64,000 nucleotides of DNA from Scatophagus argus (lineage: Eukaryota; Chordata; Actinopteri; Scatophagidae), in assembly GCF_020382885.2 (NCBI RefSeq), contig NC_058493.1, positions 22,007,499 through 22,071,498 on the forward strand, given 5' to 3'. The translations under genes and the position numbers were made by a program. Under the pieces are notes generated by a model. That model was given only the letters and a program-made list of their open reading frames with translations. It was not told the origin of the DNA and did no database searches. This document shows, in pieces, positions 29,791 to 42,200 of this stretch (position 1 is its first letter; each line of letters opens with the position of its first letter).

Positions 29791-30785
29791 CAATGATTTA
29801 GCGCTATTTAAGTAAATAAACAGAAGTGTTTTGCTGTAAACATGTGTGCTTCTGGTGCGCAGTTTGTTTCTCTCAATGCTATATTTCAAGCCAATAGTCA
29901 CTTCAATACAATTAATGCTGACTTCATTTGACTTCTTGCGTGATTTGCTTCCTCTCTCAGTGTAATTTGTCACTGACTGACCCGCTATAACAGAGTGCGT
30001 CAGTAGGGGGCAGCATATTCACAATCAACTGAAGATGACAACTGAGATACAATCATCATAAAATCATCATTTCATCATTTCAAGTGTCATTTTCATACCC
30101 TTATTTCATCGAGGCTCTACTGGTGTGTTCACAGAATTCAACTTTATTTAACACTAAACAGATACGACACAGTAGACTACTGGGTTGAAAACGACCCAAA
30201 TTGGGTGGTTTCTTACCCAGGTGCTGAGTCACTATTGGACAGCAAACGCACTGGGTTACAATGACCCAGCAAGATGGGTTGGTAATTTAACCCAACATGT
30301 GGGTAGCTTAATCCACCCAGATATTGGGTTATTCTGACAGGGACATTGGCTTACAGTAACCCAGAAAATGGTTGTGACCTTTTGACCCAATAATGGTTTA
30401 CATTAACCTGTGGGTTATACACATATAAGTTATTTAGAGAAGCAAACAAGTTTAAAGAATATAATACTGACAATTTTGAACAAATTACTCACTTAGTACT
30501 TCATCATCATCATCACTCATGTAGTACATCTATCACTACTATTTATTTTTACGTTTTTTTCTGGAGCCAAAACATTAGAAATGTACTCTCTACTAATGAA
30601 ATGTAATGAAGAAATAGAATTTAAATTAATTTATTTAAAATGGGAAAAATGCACAAAAAATTGAAAAAACAGTAAAAAGTAATTATGTACAAGAACAAAT
30701 GTAATTATTATGTAATCATATACAAGAACAAAAATTATGTACAAGAACAAATAGTTAAAAATACATAACAGAATGAACAATTCAA

Positions 30786-31096
30786 CTACACCATAAACCT
30801 GGGGACCCAGTTCAGTTTCCGCCTGCTCTCATCCCTCAAATATTCAACCATGTTGATGCCAACCTGCAATACAAGAGCAATCAAAATGACAAAAAACAAT
30901 GTGTTCAATGTTAAAACAAAGCAACAAAATAAGACATTATTTTCTAAAGTTTCTAAATATCACTTACAGGTTGAAGGTCAATAAAGGCCTTGAAGGCTTC
31001 AGAGACAGTGGGCTGCACCTTTTTTTTTGCCCATTTTGAAGGCTTGTGGGGGCAAAAGGTTGGGTAGCAGCCTCAAGGCCTTGTATCCCTTGACAT
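30786..31096 (-). pseudogene. Broken transposon-carried ORF, two exon-like pieces
   Basis: On the minus strand 31096-30968 (after TTCTTCTAG, ending at GTAAGTG) and 30863-30786 (after TTGCAG, ending at a TAG stop) read as two spliced exons. The first gives GYKALRLLPNLLPPQAFKMG and the second VGINMVEYLRDESRRK...WVPRFMV. A run of nine A in the first exon shifts the frame and brings in a stop; the next block would be readable in the neighbouring phase. The wording resembles SAMD3-like ORFs that I recall being carried by fish DNA transposons. That link is from memory and weak. The upstream exons are missing. Confidence 0.5.
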
Positions 31097-31865
31097 CTAG
31101 AAGAAGGAAAAAGGGGTTTTAAACAGAAGACAAAGGGCTGATTATTTAAAATATGCAGTAAAAATGTTCATGGTCAGAGTTAGCTGTGGTAATATACATA
31201 CAATAAGTAGATGTAGACATGGAAGTGCTGGAAGTTGTGCATTGCTGTGTAAAGTAACTACAAAGAGGACAGCAACCAACTCCAAATCACAGTTGCTTTG
31301 TAGTTCATTGTATTTGCAAAAGTTGCATGTGGCGAAGTGTCAAATTGTGTGTGAGTAACCAGTCTTCTTTGTCTCTTGACTACCCAGTTCTGAATTCAAG
31401 ATTTAAGAATTCCTTATTATGTCTCATTATGAGAGCAAATTATTATTAGCAGTATTATTGTAGTTTGGTTCCCCATGCAATTCAAAAGTACACGTGCTTA
31501 TGTGTGTGTGCTTGTGATAGAGGTGAGGAAAGCATAGTGTGAGAGCATACAACTCAATACATATTTCCGTTCTGTGATCTATTGTAAGGCTTTCGTGTAT
31601 GTTTGACATAACTTCTAAAATCATAACATAATCACATAATATATAATTTTCAAAACACAAACATCAGTCTTTAGGAAGGTAGTCTGTCCTCTGTGATCAT
31701 CCCAGGGAAAAGACCGGTCGTGGCCAGTTGTAACCGGTTAAACGTAGTATGACCCAGTGCCTGGGCTGTGTGTAGCCTTTGACCCAGCACCTGGGTTGGA
31801 TTTGACTTTATGATCACAATACTCCAGGTTGAAATATGCCACAGCTCTGTATATGGGTGATGTAG

Positions 31866-32041
31866 TGTGACATGCTGTGAGAACAACAACCTCATCCCCA
31901 ACACGGGCAAGACCAGGGAGATGATAGTGGACATGAGGAAGGAGAGGAGCCCTCATCAGCCACGACTCCTTACTCTCCTACTCCTTAAAGAATTTCCCTT
32001 TGGGGATAAATAAAGGAATCCTGATTCTGATTCTGATTCCT
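31866..32041 (+). mobile_element. LINE 3' fragment, nested in the DNA transposon
   Basis: Plus strand sequence AACCTCATCCCCAACACGGG ... ATGATAGTGGACATGAGGAAGG resembles a LINE ORF end. It is followed by GAATTTCCCTTTGGGGATAA ATAAAGG and three copies of ATCCTGATTCTG/ATTCTG. The same hairpin-like 3' end occurs in the LINE at 21435. It is a short 5'-truncated insertion. Confidence 0.7.
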
Positions 32042-33344
32042 CTACCTGAATTTTCCGGTTGCACTGTGCCTAGAGCCCATTTCAACAATGTTTTGTCAGC
32101 AGCCAGTGCTTTGTGGGCATTTATGAAAAGTTCACTAACAGAATATAAATTATTAAATATTACCACTTACATAACTCTTTAACTCAGTATTTGCTAGGTT
32201 GTTGAAAGTGTCTTTTTATCAGCAACTTTTACCAAATGAAAGCTAGACAAAGCCAAAACGATTTCTTTAAATATTGTATACAACCAGTACACAGACACAG
32301 GAGTTGCACATGTGCTGATTTTTTAGACTCAAAGAATTTGTTCAGTTCACAATTTTCAGTATACAAAACACATTTTTATTTTATTGTTGAAATGCTTCTT
32401 GAGATGATGACCTTAAAATGCTCAGTGAGTTAACCCAGTATTTAGGCTACCGGTAGTAAAGTGACCCAGACACTGGGTAGAATACCATGTGTTGGAGATT
32501 GAGTTCCAAACCACCAACCATGCAGCTGGGTTATAGAAAATAACCCAGCATGGGCTAATATAACCCAATAAATGGTCAAACTGTCACAACCCAGTAATTG
32601 GGTGTAGAAATAACCCAGCATTTTTTACCTTTATAATTTAAAGGTACACCTGAAGGCCAATGCAGGCAGGCAAGAAGAAGACAGGCTACAAAACAGTGCA
32701 AAATAACGTGGGAAAAGGCAGCTTTACAAACACTTTGTGAGGAGGTAAATTATCTCATCAAGATGTTTTTGACTTCAAGGACACACATGATGTGTTTTGG
32801 TGAGTGACGCTCACCACTCAGAGCTTTTGTTTGTTTTGAACAAAACTCCACATGGCACCTTTTTTAACATAAAACCGGATGGTTATGATGGTCATGGGAT
32901 TTTTACATCACGTATGTACCATAAAAATCTAAGTCCTGTAATCATTCTTTCTATATAAATATAAAAAATATAAATATATACATGACATGGGATTTATTAG
33001 ATACATTTTAACAAACCCAAATTATGTATCAAAAATCTCAAAATGAATGCATGTGAGATTTAAAAAGTATTAGTATTAATTATTAGTATTAGTAAGGAAA
33101 GAGGTCACACATATCTGCAACATATAAATGATAAGTCCAAGTCTTATTTCCATCATGGTTCTTACTGTAAACACGGCACGATGCAGGAGGTGCCTGCCAA
33201 CATCATATTGACTTTAAATGGACGTTATCTTACATTTATTAGACATCTAATATAACATAAAACTTGTCAGTGGGTTCCATATTGAGCTTGTTGCACAAAC
33301 AGGTGGTCTCAACTTCCTTAATGCCCCCCATGCTGAAGTTAACT

Positions 33345-33570
33345 GCATAAACTACAGTTTCATCTTATGTGCACAGTCACACTGGAGTTCTTAGAACAGC
33401 ATAATCATTTACACATTAAAACGACTGTAACACATTTTACATTGTGACAAAGAGAAACAGGTAGAGTTTACATAAAACATAATGTAGGATGCAAGTTGTT
33501 GCTTTTATTCCCTTGGAGAAAATGTGCAAACTCTGACGTAATAAAACAGTGCGTCCCAACTCTCCTCAAG
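33345..33570. repeat. Local duplication, unit 1
   Basis: CATCTTATGTGCACAGTCAC...TAATCATTTACACATT and the later CCCTTGGAGAAAATGTGCAAAC recur in the same order and orientation at 36745-36970. The copies are diverged and about 3.4 kb apart. The similarity looks like an old segmental duplication rather than a transposon, since no terminal repeats are visible. Confidence 0.55.
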
Positions 33571-34254
33571 GGGGCGCCAAAGACCACAGCGGGTGTGCAA
33601 GTTTTTGTCTGCTGTGAGACTGGAAAATTTTCATCTAAACTAAACTAATCTAGCTAAAATTAGCTGGATAATTTATTTAAAAGAAATAGATACATTTAAA
33701 ACAGTTTTATAAATGGTTAGAATAAGTATTAATCACAACTCCAAACACTGCTGCATTACATTCATTCATTTAGCAGATCACCTTGTGTGTACAATAAATA
33801 CATTCTAAGTCCAAAAGAGCAAGAGCTCAGTGGTAATAAAAAATTAAAGTGGATCCCTTCCAAAACACCTAAATGCATCATCAGTGCTACAGTGTAAGTG
33901 CAAAAACTCATTACTTCATCTTTGGTTGGACATCAGTATGCAGTATTTGTGTGTTTTAGCTTGTGTGATTGCTGTTTCTCTTTATCTATGCAGATAATAT
34001 TATATATTGATGTATTCCAGTTTTGTGTTTGTGTGTGTGTCAAACCTGCAGTTTGTGCATAGATTGCTGGCGTTTTGGATCTTGATTTGCTATCTCATAT
34101 TTCTTTAGAAAACATTCCAAAACTTGTCCTACATTATTTCCATTATTCTGTCCACCATCAGGTCTGCTTTAGGCAGCCTAATGACTTAAAAGAGATTAGA
34201 TGAGATCATTAGCATTCCCCTGAGAGAGACCCCTAAAGGGTTGGTCATCGATCC

Positions 34255-34374
34255 AGCCTACAAAGAGTTTGACTTCCTTGTCAGAGTCTCCATAGACATC
34301 GCCAGCAGCATCGACACAGCAGAAGTACACACCGCTGTCTGACAACATCGCCCCATTGATCACCAGGTCCGCCT
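34255..34374 (-). pseudogene. Orphan ildr1-like immunoglobulin exon
   Basis: A 120-nt block on the minus strand, after a TTTGTACAG acceptor, reads ADLVINGAMLSDSGVYFC then CVDAAGDVYGDSDKEVKLFV. The corresponding ildr1 exon (27047-26928, also 120 nt) reads [18 protein letters not shown] then [20 protein letters not shown]. The frame is open and the Ig cysteine region is kept. The WW pair is lost, and at the exon's 3' boundary the GT donor is absent (GG; an alternative GTAGGC lies 7 nt earlier). I find no partner exons for the rest of the receptor around it. It is most simply a remnant of a tandem ildr1 duplicate; whether it is still spliced into anything is unknown. Confidence 0.75.
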
Positions 34375-34699
34375 CTGTACAAACACACAGATGCTTCTGG
34401 TTACTTTCACCACAAAACCTCGACCACTGTCCCGTAAGACGTTGATGTGTGGATTTTTATTCTCACTATCACCAGAGCAACATTAGGAGCTAAATTCAGA
34501 CCAGTTAAGGGTGAGAGGTTTCACTCTCTAATGTAAGACGATGTCTTAACAGGAAATCTCATGATAACAAAACTCCAAATAAAAAGAAGGAAGCAAAACT
34601 AATAGATGTCTAATAAAAACAACCTCAACTTAAACACAGCCGCTCATTGTTTGCCCTGTGCGATTGTCTGAGGAGTATCTCACCTTTTGATTTGAATGC

Positions 34700-34790
34700 C
34701 TGAGACTGTGGTCCACCGAGGCCACACCCTGTCAGGTGCTTTTCATCCTAACCTGTGAAGTAAACAGGTACACATTTCTCCAAGGCCCAC
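34700..34790. other. Sequence resembling the ildr1 upstream region
   Basis: CCACACCCTGTCAGGTGC..TTCATCCTAACCTGTGAAGT...ACAGGTACAC parallels 29699-29755 beside ildr1. It lies upstream, in gene sense, of the orphan exon at 34255-34374. This suggests that the duplicated piece once included the ildr1 promoter side, with the intervening exons deleted. Confidence 0.35.
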
Positions 34791-36429
34791 AGTCTTTTAA
34801 AGGTCACATTTTCTTTCATTCAACACTTTGGTGTGGCTCTAACTGAAAACTCTAGATGTCAGCCTAAATGTGCTTTTTTGTTTTGCTGCCGCTTCTTTAT
34901 TGTGATTAAGTTGGACTCTTGAATTCTATCCAGTTAGACTATCAAACCAAGCTGTTTGGTCCCTGAAGGAGGTGCTTAAATGCTTGCAGAGCCCTTTTCA
35001 TTTTTCTTTTTCCCGGAAACCTTCGCCAAGATCCACTCTGTGTTTCCTTCTTGTTCCTCCTGATATCCTGTCTTTCTGCCAAGGCCTTCAGTCACACAAT
35101 GACAGCTTCACTCATTATTCACTCTGCGGCGACTGCACCATTGTTATGCGTTTGTTTTTATATTGTGCAAATTTAAAATTGTGATAAGCGCGCAGTTCCG
35201 TTAAACAGACATACAATGCGTGTGTGGTTTTATCAGAATCGAACATAACCAGCAACCACCGATTGGTGCATGGAAGTACCTGACATCACACGAGGTTTCA
35301 GGTTCAGGCGAGCCTCGTCCAAACGTCAAACTGGGAAGATGAGCACATACAAACATACTTTATGCTGTATGGTGTTATATTTATAAAGCCCAGGAGGGAG
35401 TTGCTCAACAACATTCCTGACATACTCTCAAACTGTGAATGGCTACTGTCTTAAGCAATTCCTCCCATCACAGACAGGGCACAAGCTCGGATGAACACGC
35501 AGCCTCTCTCAGACACACGGATAAGACAACACATAAAACCAGATTCCGACGAGTGACGCCTTTTCTCCCCGTGAGTGTTATAGAAAGAATTCCTCTGGCA
35601 GTGCTTTATTTCATCACTCCTGTAGTGCTGCAAGAAGTGATACCGCAAAGTAAAAGTACAGCATTGAAGCTCTTCATTCAAGTAGAAGCACATCAGTATT
35701 GTCAGCAATTTGTAATTGAATTTCAAAGGAGTTGGTCGTAACATAAATAAAAAAGTTCCACTGGACTTATTTTCTTAAAAACTGATGCTCCATGGATGGT
35801 GATGAACAACCAATTTCAACTAAAAGTGCTCATTACATAGAAAAATTACTACAGGAGTACAGAATTACTTTACTGTATTATTAATAACTACTTTATATGT
35901 ACTGCTGTGTAGTTACATTTAAAACAATGCACTATGTATGTAATACCCGTCTACAATAACTATAACTCGCAAATACATGTGGTGGAAAAAAAAAAAGAAA
36001 GATAAGAGTATTCATGTAAAATCCAACTGCATCAGAATTGTACTTCGGCGCAGTAGCTGAACAAATGTATTAAGCTGAATTCCACCACCGCCTGTAAGAC
36101 CTTGAATCTAAAATACAAAATACAGTTTCATTAATTCTGCTAAGCTTATCTGCTGAGAATATGGAGAAACAAAAACTTTATGTCTTTATGTTTGTGTTAC
36201 GTCAAACTGGATCTTGCCAGTTTAATAAACAGACAGTTTATGAGCAAATTATTTATGTGGATAACAAAAAACTGGGCCACACATATCTGTGGCTGAGCTG
36301 GCAGAGCTGATGTGTGAGCTCTGACACAGCTGTGCAGTAGAGACAGACAGGCTGTGATTACAACAATGGACAACGACATGAGTCATACTCAATTACACTT
36401 TGTCTCCTTTACAGAAAAGTAGAGTCATT

Positions 36430-36430
36430 G

Positions 36431-36465
<35 letters not shown>

Positions 36466-36468
36466 CTG
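36430..36468. repeat. (CT)n(CA)n compound microsatellite
   Basis: A CT run passes directly into a CA run. Confidence 0.9.
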
Positions 36469-36744
36469 TCAGTACCTGACAGCAGAAAAAAAAACACAAA
36501 GGAAGAAAATTAAATACTGACATTAGACTTTTCTTAAGATGAGCTGAGACAACATGGAGGCAGCAGGAGTGATGAAATACTGCATGGTGCTATGTTAGAA
36601 GAAGTAAAATGACCGACAGAAAATCAGCAAGCTGACGTGTGTCGTGTGTATGTGTGTGACTGCTGATAACACACTTAGGTGCTGGGTTAGCTGTTGACTC
36701 AGCAGTGGTAAGAAAAGGCTGGATTACAGTAATCAGATCAAATA

Positions 36745-36970
36745 CACTTCATCTTATGTACACAGTCACACTGGAAACCTTAGACAAACACAGTCATTTA
36801 CAAATTACAAAAGTCATATCACGCATAAACAGAGTTTACATGTAAAATGTCTTCATGCTGTTCCTTTAAAGGCTGTTGGCTGTTAAATAACTTCAATGTT
36901 TATGAAGAAACACAAAGGTTCATCAGGTTTTAGTCCCTTGGAAAAAAGAGCTACCTTGTGCAAACTAACA
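36745..36970. repeat. Local duplication, unit 2
   Basis: CATCTTATGTACACAGTCACAC...CAGTCATTTACAAATT...GAGTTTACAT...CCCTTGGAAAAAAGAG...GTGCAAACT parallels the unit at 33345-33570. No exon is seen in this copy. Confidence 0.55.
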
Positions 36971-37079
36971 GTTTTAATAAAATATGAAACACAGTGACAT
37001 ACAGATAAAACAATATTATAAAACTTCGTTGTGAATAAGGACTGTGAATTAGAAGTATTTAAAGCAGTGCTGCAAATGA

Positions 37080-39244
37080 GGGTCATACTGCGTCCGTACC
37101 ACGGCAGTTTGCAGTATTAGTATCGCTTTAGTCCCTGAATGTGTTACTGCATGAGACAGCGTTTGTAATGTAAAGCCACTCAAGCTTCAACATGTGCTTT
37201 ACAATAACGGTGTTGTCATAATCCTCCTACTCTACAACGGAGCTTTTTAAGTGTAGATATCTCATCAAATGAGAATGAATGCACTCATTGTGTTCAAGCG
37301 CAAAGACAGTCTCCCTGTTTCGGAGCCTTTTTCTAAAGAGATAAGAGGAGACGGACCGTGTCCCGCGGACAGAGACAGTCCAGGTCGTACACGCAGCCCG
37401 GGTTAGTTCAGTGTTAGTCCAGCCGAGACGCATACGACGCAGCTGGTGGCAGAAACGGAACAGCGATGACTTTATCTTCCAGCGACGTCACAGGCAGAAA
37501 CCCCAGTAACAGTCTCCACAGTTAGAGTGTGTCTGTGGTCCGTTTCTTCACCCGGCTTTCCTTCACGGTCCGTTGTATTTTTCACATTAGCACGTTCCAA
37601 GTCTTTTCTTTGATCAGCTGACACGTAGTAGTCAGTAGTGTTCGACCTCTCTCTCTCAGACAATGAGGGAATCCCGACTGAGAAGAGTGCTCTGGTGAGG
37701 ATAAAATAAAGTGGAAGCGATCAAAACAGCAGAAGAAAGTTTACACCAAAACATGAACATGTGTGCTTTTCAGTAGAGTGAGAAAGTGGAGAAACTGCAA
37801 AAAATTAGCCAAACAGGGTTATGATGGTGAAGTAGAACCTGGATCAAACTGGGCATCAACGTTTTTTGGTTTTTTTAATTATTTAAAGATTTGATTGACT
37901 GAAAGCTCCAGCTGATGAATTAATCTTTTCACAGAAAGTCTTGGACGCTGAATGCCTTTTTGACCCAGGTTTGTCAGGGAGGAGGCAACCAGTTATGACT
38001 GTTATAGCAGTAGTTGGATACAGAACAGAATATTCTACCTAGTTTTCACTGTAGCATCTGAACCTGACCTGTCAAAGGTACAACAACAGCACTTACTGTG
38101 GGCCGACTAAAGTTTTTCATACTGTAAGGGTTTCTCAACCTTAGAGGTTCATGACACATTGATATGAGTTTAACATGCTCTATTTTTTAACAACAACAGA
38201 TTTGAAACACGTCACGCAGTTCATGTGATAACGAATGAAAATTCTGAGGTCTAAAAATGAGGTCCTAGGCCAGAAAAGGTTGAGAAACTGTACTGCAGTC
38301 CAGACAGCGCAGGCCCTGGACACTAACTACAACACATTGATATGATATGCTCAGGTTTGCTTTAAGATATTTTAAATGTACACAAATTATACTCCTTTGC
38401 ACCATCTGAAAGGAGAATTAGACAGAATGTAATCTTGGATCATACGTCCATCTAAACGTTCAGAAATGTATATTACTGAAAAAACACACAAATCAAGTAA
38501 ACCTAATAAACTAATCTAGAAACTAAAAGTGTGTTTTAAGCATTCCTGTTTGCAATTCTACTGCATCTTAAAAACCCTGAAAGTAAGGCAATTTAAATTC
38601 ATGGTGAAAAATGACTTGCTTTCAAAACCCAATTTTTACTCACAAGAAAATAACACAGAATCATTCTTTTCTTTGTATTTACTGCTGCGTGACTGATGTT
38701 TGAGTTGGATTTTAAAAAAATGAATGAAGACGAGGTTTAACAGTAAACAACCTACTTTACTGATTGTGTTATGTGTATTTCTTTCTGCTTTGTGCCGTGA
38801 CGAAACCGTCAGCACATTAAATTTTAGATCTTTTGTTTTCTTGTTTGTTCTCACATCACTGCTTCTTCTTACAACTGCTTCTCTCTTGAAGCCCACAACA
38901 AAAAAGTCAATTTAATGTTTCTCCTGTCCAAATTGTGATACCCTGAACAATCAGGTAGGAGTTAATTTAAACCCTGATTCCTCCAGTCAAAAAAAGTTCT
39001 TGGGTCCCTGGGAAAGTTTGTTCAATGGAAACACCCTGGTGGACTCCCTTAAAAGCAGGAAAATACGCAGTGAGTGTTAAATACTTTGTTGTTAGCCTAG
39101 TGTTAACGTTCTTCCAACAAACATTTTGTCAACTACACACCTGTAACCAGTTTTCAATAACTACAAAAGATGCTACTTCCACTCGTTGCTCTTGAACTGC
39201 TAATTAGCATCGCCCACACACAATCCCACCGATAATCTATGGGC
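37080..39244. other. Region left of ildr2, no firm gene
   Basis: Around 37230-37690 the base composition is more balanced and two minus-strand frames are open (37472-37663 and 37227-37433), but they show no domain I recognise and no clear splice partners. The rest is A/T-rich. If ildr2 has a small last exon beyond its GTGAGT donor at 39259, it should lie in this interval, but I could not find it by eye. Confidence 0.4.
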
Positions 39245-42200
39245 TTAAAGGTAACTCACCACTTTGCGGCTCTTGTCTCTGGGCTCCTCTCGGCGCCCGG
39301 ACAGGGAATGGGCAGGAGGCTGAGAGGAGCGCGTGTCTGCTGGGATCGGCCGTGGAGATGGCCGGTCAGTTCTGCTTCGTTCTGTGTCTGAGTAAGGAGG
39401 CAGTGAATCTGCCTCCGGCCTGTTACTGGGAGAGCGGCTGCAGTGCCGACTGGATTCCCCGCTGCTCTTTTTTGAGCTGCCCTTTGAGGGTGTGTCTGAA
39501 TCTCCCTCACCACGGGTCCCGCTCTTGCCCTGGCTGACCCCTCGCAGCTTAGCCTTACGCTCGAGCAGGCTGTTCAGGAACGTGCTATCGTAGTCCTTCT
39601 CTCGAGAAGAAGTTGATGGTGGACTGACTCTGGGAGGAGGTGGGACAGGGCGCTCGCTGTCCCAAGTGCCCCTCCTCTTTTTGGGTGAATGAAGTGGACT
39701 TATGATATGCCCGTTTTTCTTGTTTCTTCTCGGATGATCTTCACGATCACTGCTGTCTGCAAGCTCATGTTCATCATTGTAATAATGCTGAGGTGGACCA
39801 TTCCGTTGGGAAGGATATCGACTGAACGCCAGAAGCTCCATCTCATAGTCTCGCCGTTCTTCTTCCCTGTTCTCTGCTCCTCTTCCTCCTTTATGCTTGT
39901 AAGACGCAGCAAACTCCTCCAGCTCATCTAGTGAGCCGGTTCGTCCTGCTGTACGGTATGTCTTTCTCTGCAGATGTTCTGAACGAGGATTCCACCTGCA
40001 AAACACCATGCAAGGCCAAGAGAAGGTCAATGCATTTGTGTATGCAGATATGCAGTGTATATGTGTTTGCATTCAATGTACACACACTTAAGTAAATGGG
40101 ATACACTTCTTTTGATTTTCACAGTTGGATTACTGATAAGAGAAACTTGATTTTTCCTCACTATGTTTCTCCTGAAAAATAGTGATTTCTTGGAAAGGTA
40201 ACCAGACAAAGCCTTAACTCGAAATAACTCAACCTTGAGTCCAATTAAAACTGAAACTAAGAAAAAGAAATCTTTAGAAGTGTAAAACACTTTGTTTTCA
40301 CCCCTGAAATTTTGACTTTTTATTAACTTCAGACACATTTGCAATGTGAAGGAAAACTGTGTCCTCTCACTGCCAGCCTCTTCTGTTTCTGCGAGTATCT
40401 GTACCTGTTGTGGTTTTCCTCCTCGTCGTGATTCTGTTGCCGTTGATTTCGGCCAAGTCTGCGCGGCTGTGAGGAAGATGGAGGGTCATCACTGTACCGC
40501 CGTGGAAGAAGGGGCTCATCCTGGCGGTGGGGCTCTGAATCATGGTCATCAAGATATCGTTGCGGTGAAGGCGGGTGGTCACGGTAACGCTGTGGCTCTG
40601 GGCTACGGCTGTCACGACAGCGTTGGGGTTCAGGCTGAGGGTCGTGGTCGGGAATGGCGGGCAGAGCTTTCTTCTGGACGTTTCGGTAAGTTTGGCGGAA
40701 GCCGGTCTCTCCCTCGTGGAGGGAGCTCAGCTCGGACAAGCTGCAGGCTGGGTGGATCAAAATGAAGGAACAGATAAATGAAAAACATCTGAACAACTAA
40801 CAGAAAATTATTCTTTAAGGAAGCACTGAATTTGAAGAAATGAAGCCACTGCAGAAGGAGAAAGTCAGAGCCAAGGTCTGCAAGAGATTATGATTAGTGT
40901 TGAAGTGAAAACATATTTTTTCAGTGAGCAGGCATGCACACCTGCTGCTACGAACTACAGGAAATTCAATACACAGAATGCCTGTGCAGACAAGCATGAA
41001 AAGACAAGCTTAAGAAAACAAAAAGCCAAAGAAACTTCCAACAGTAAAGATAGCGCAGCATGCATTGTATACTGATCGCATCAACATGCCATAGAAGTTC
41101 CAGAAAACAGTTTCAGAGAGTAAATCCACAGGTTCAGTTTATGAAGCTTACACTGGTGGCTGATGGACCTGGCAGGGTTGAAGTGAGCCAGTTGTTTCTC
41201 AACATACTGTAGCACCCTGAGAGAGTCCTGATCCTGAGGTGAAGGCACACGATAGGGAACCCCTACAGCATGCATGGGCACTGCAGATACACACTTAACC
41301 CATCAGCATCAAGAACTTGTGTTTGTCTTTGTGCGTAAACACTGGAATGGTCTATCGGCGATTCTAAAAACACAGATTCCCTTGTATACAAGAGTATGAC
41401 CTCACCTGCAGTGAGCAGGCTGCCATCCGAAGGGGGAACAGAAGACATCTTGTCCACCAGGGAAGGGGGGGCGATGGGGACCATCGTCGGGACACCAGTG
41501 ACAAAGTATGGAGGGTAGGCAGGTGTTTGAGGGGTGGAGGTGCCCGTCTTTATACCCTTACCAGCCTCATATACTACAACAGCAACACACAATCCCACTC
41601 AGACTCCAGCAAACACACTCCTCTGAAACAGAGTCAGTATTCTATTCAGTATTCTGAGCTAACTGTGTGTTTATACTCACGGTGTCTCGGGCAGCAGCAG
41701 GTGTCGGGGCAGCACCAGCAGCTAACATAGCAGCAGCAGGAGTGAGGACAGCACTGACACCAACAAACCCCAACCAACAGCAGGAATAAGACACTGCCGA
41801 GTGCCACTGCTGCCACAAACACCCACTCTGCAAGCAGACATGACACAGAAGTCTGCATATAAATCGTCAGTACATATACAAAATATATACACTTTAAAGA
41901 TGCAGAATAGTCTCATTTGTTCAGATCATTGTGTACTCACGCTGAAAATGGCAGTTATTAGTTAGCAACATTGGTGCAGTGTTCCCTTCCTCGTCAAGAT
42001 TTGCCCACTATATTACTGACAACAGACAGTCTGGTAAGCTCACTTATTTTCATCTCCACACCCCCAGTTAATTTTCACTTTCAAACTCGTATCAATACTG
42101 ATCTCAAGTGTTATCACTTCAGGCTTTTCATCGGATTTCATGCAGCTTCCTCAACTTTATTCATAAAAGAAACAAAGGAGCAATTAATTGCTATAAAAAT

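Larger units (their letters stand above)
30177..32622. mobile_element. Degenerate DNA transposon with CTGGGTTA-rich inverted ends
   Basis: The left side starts ACTGGGTTGAAAACGACCC and carries many alternating TGGGTTA/TAACCCA words to about 30420. The right side (about 32430-32622) has the inverted set, ending CAACCCAGTAATTGGGTGTA then TAACCCAGCA. The multiply repeated inverted sub-termini mark a DNA transposon family common in fish. Its A/T-rich interior holds a broken two-exon ORF (30786-31096, minus strand) and a nested LINE fragment. Another partial set of CCCAG/CTGGG words lies at 31750-31800. I cannot name the superfamily. Confidence 0.65.

Noticed and set aside
40346-40404. Longer ildr2 exon ending at the GTGAGA donor near 40360
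   Set aside because: That donor is in the wrong phase for the next exon. The GTACAG donor after 40405 joins in phase and gives NRWNPRSEH followed by SLDELEEFA.
40346-40765. Open frame of 139 aa on the plus strand opposite an ildr2 exon
   Set aside because: It lies opposite the G+C-rich ildr2 tail exon, which matches the family and splices in phase; the antisense frame has no recognisable domain.
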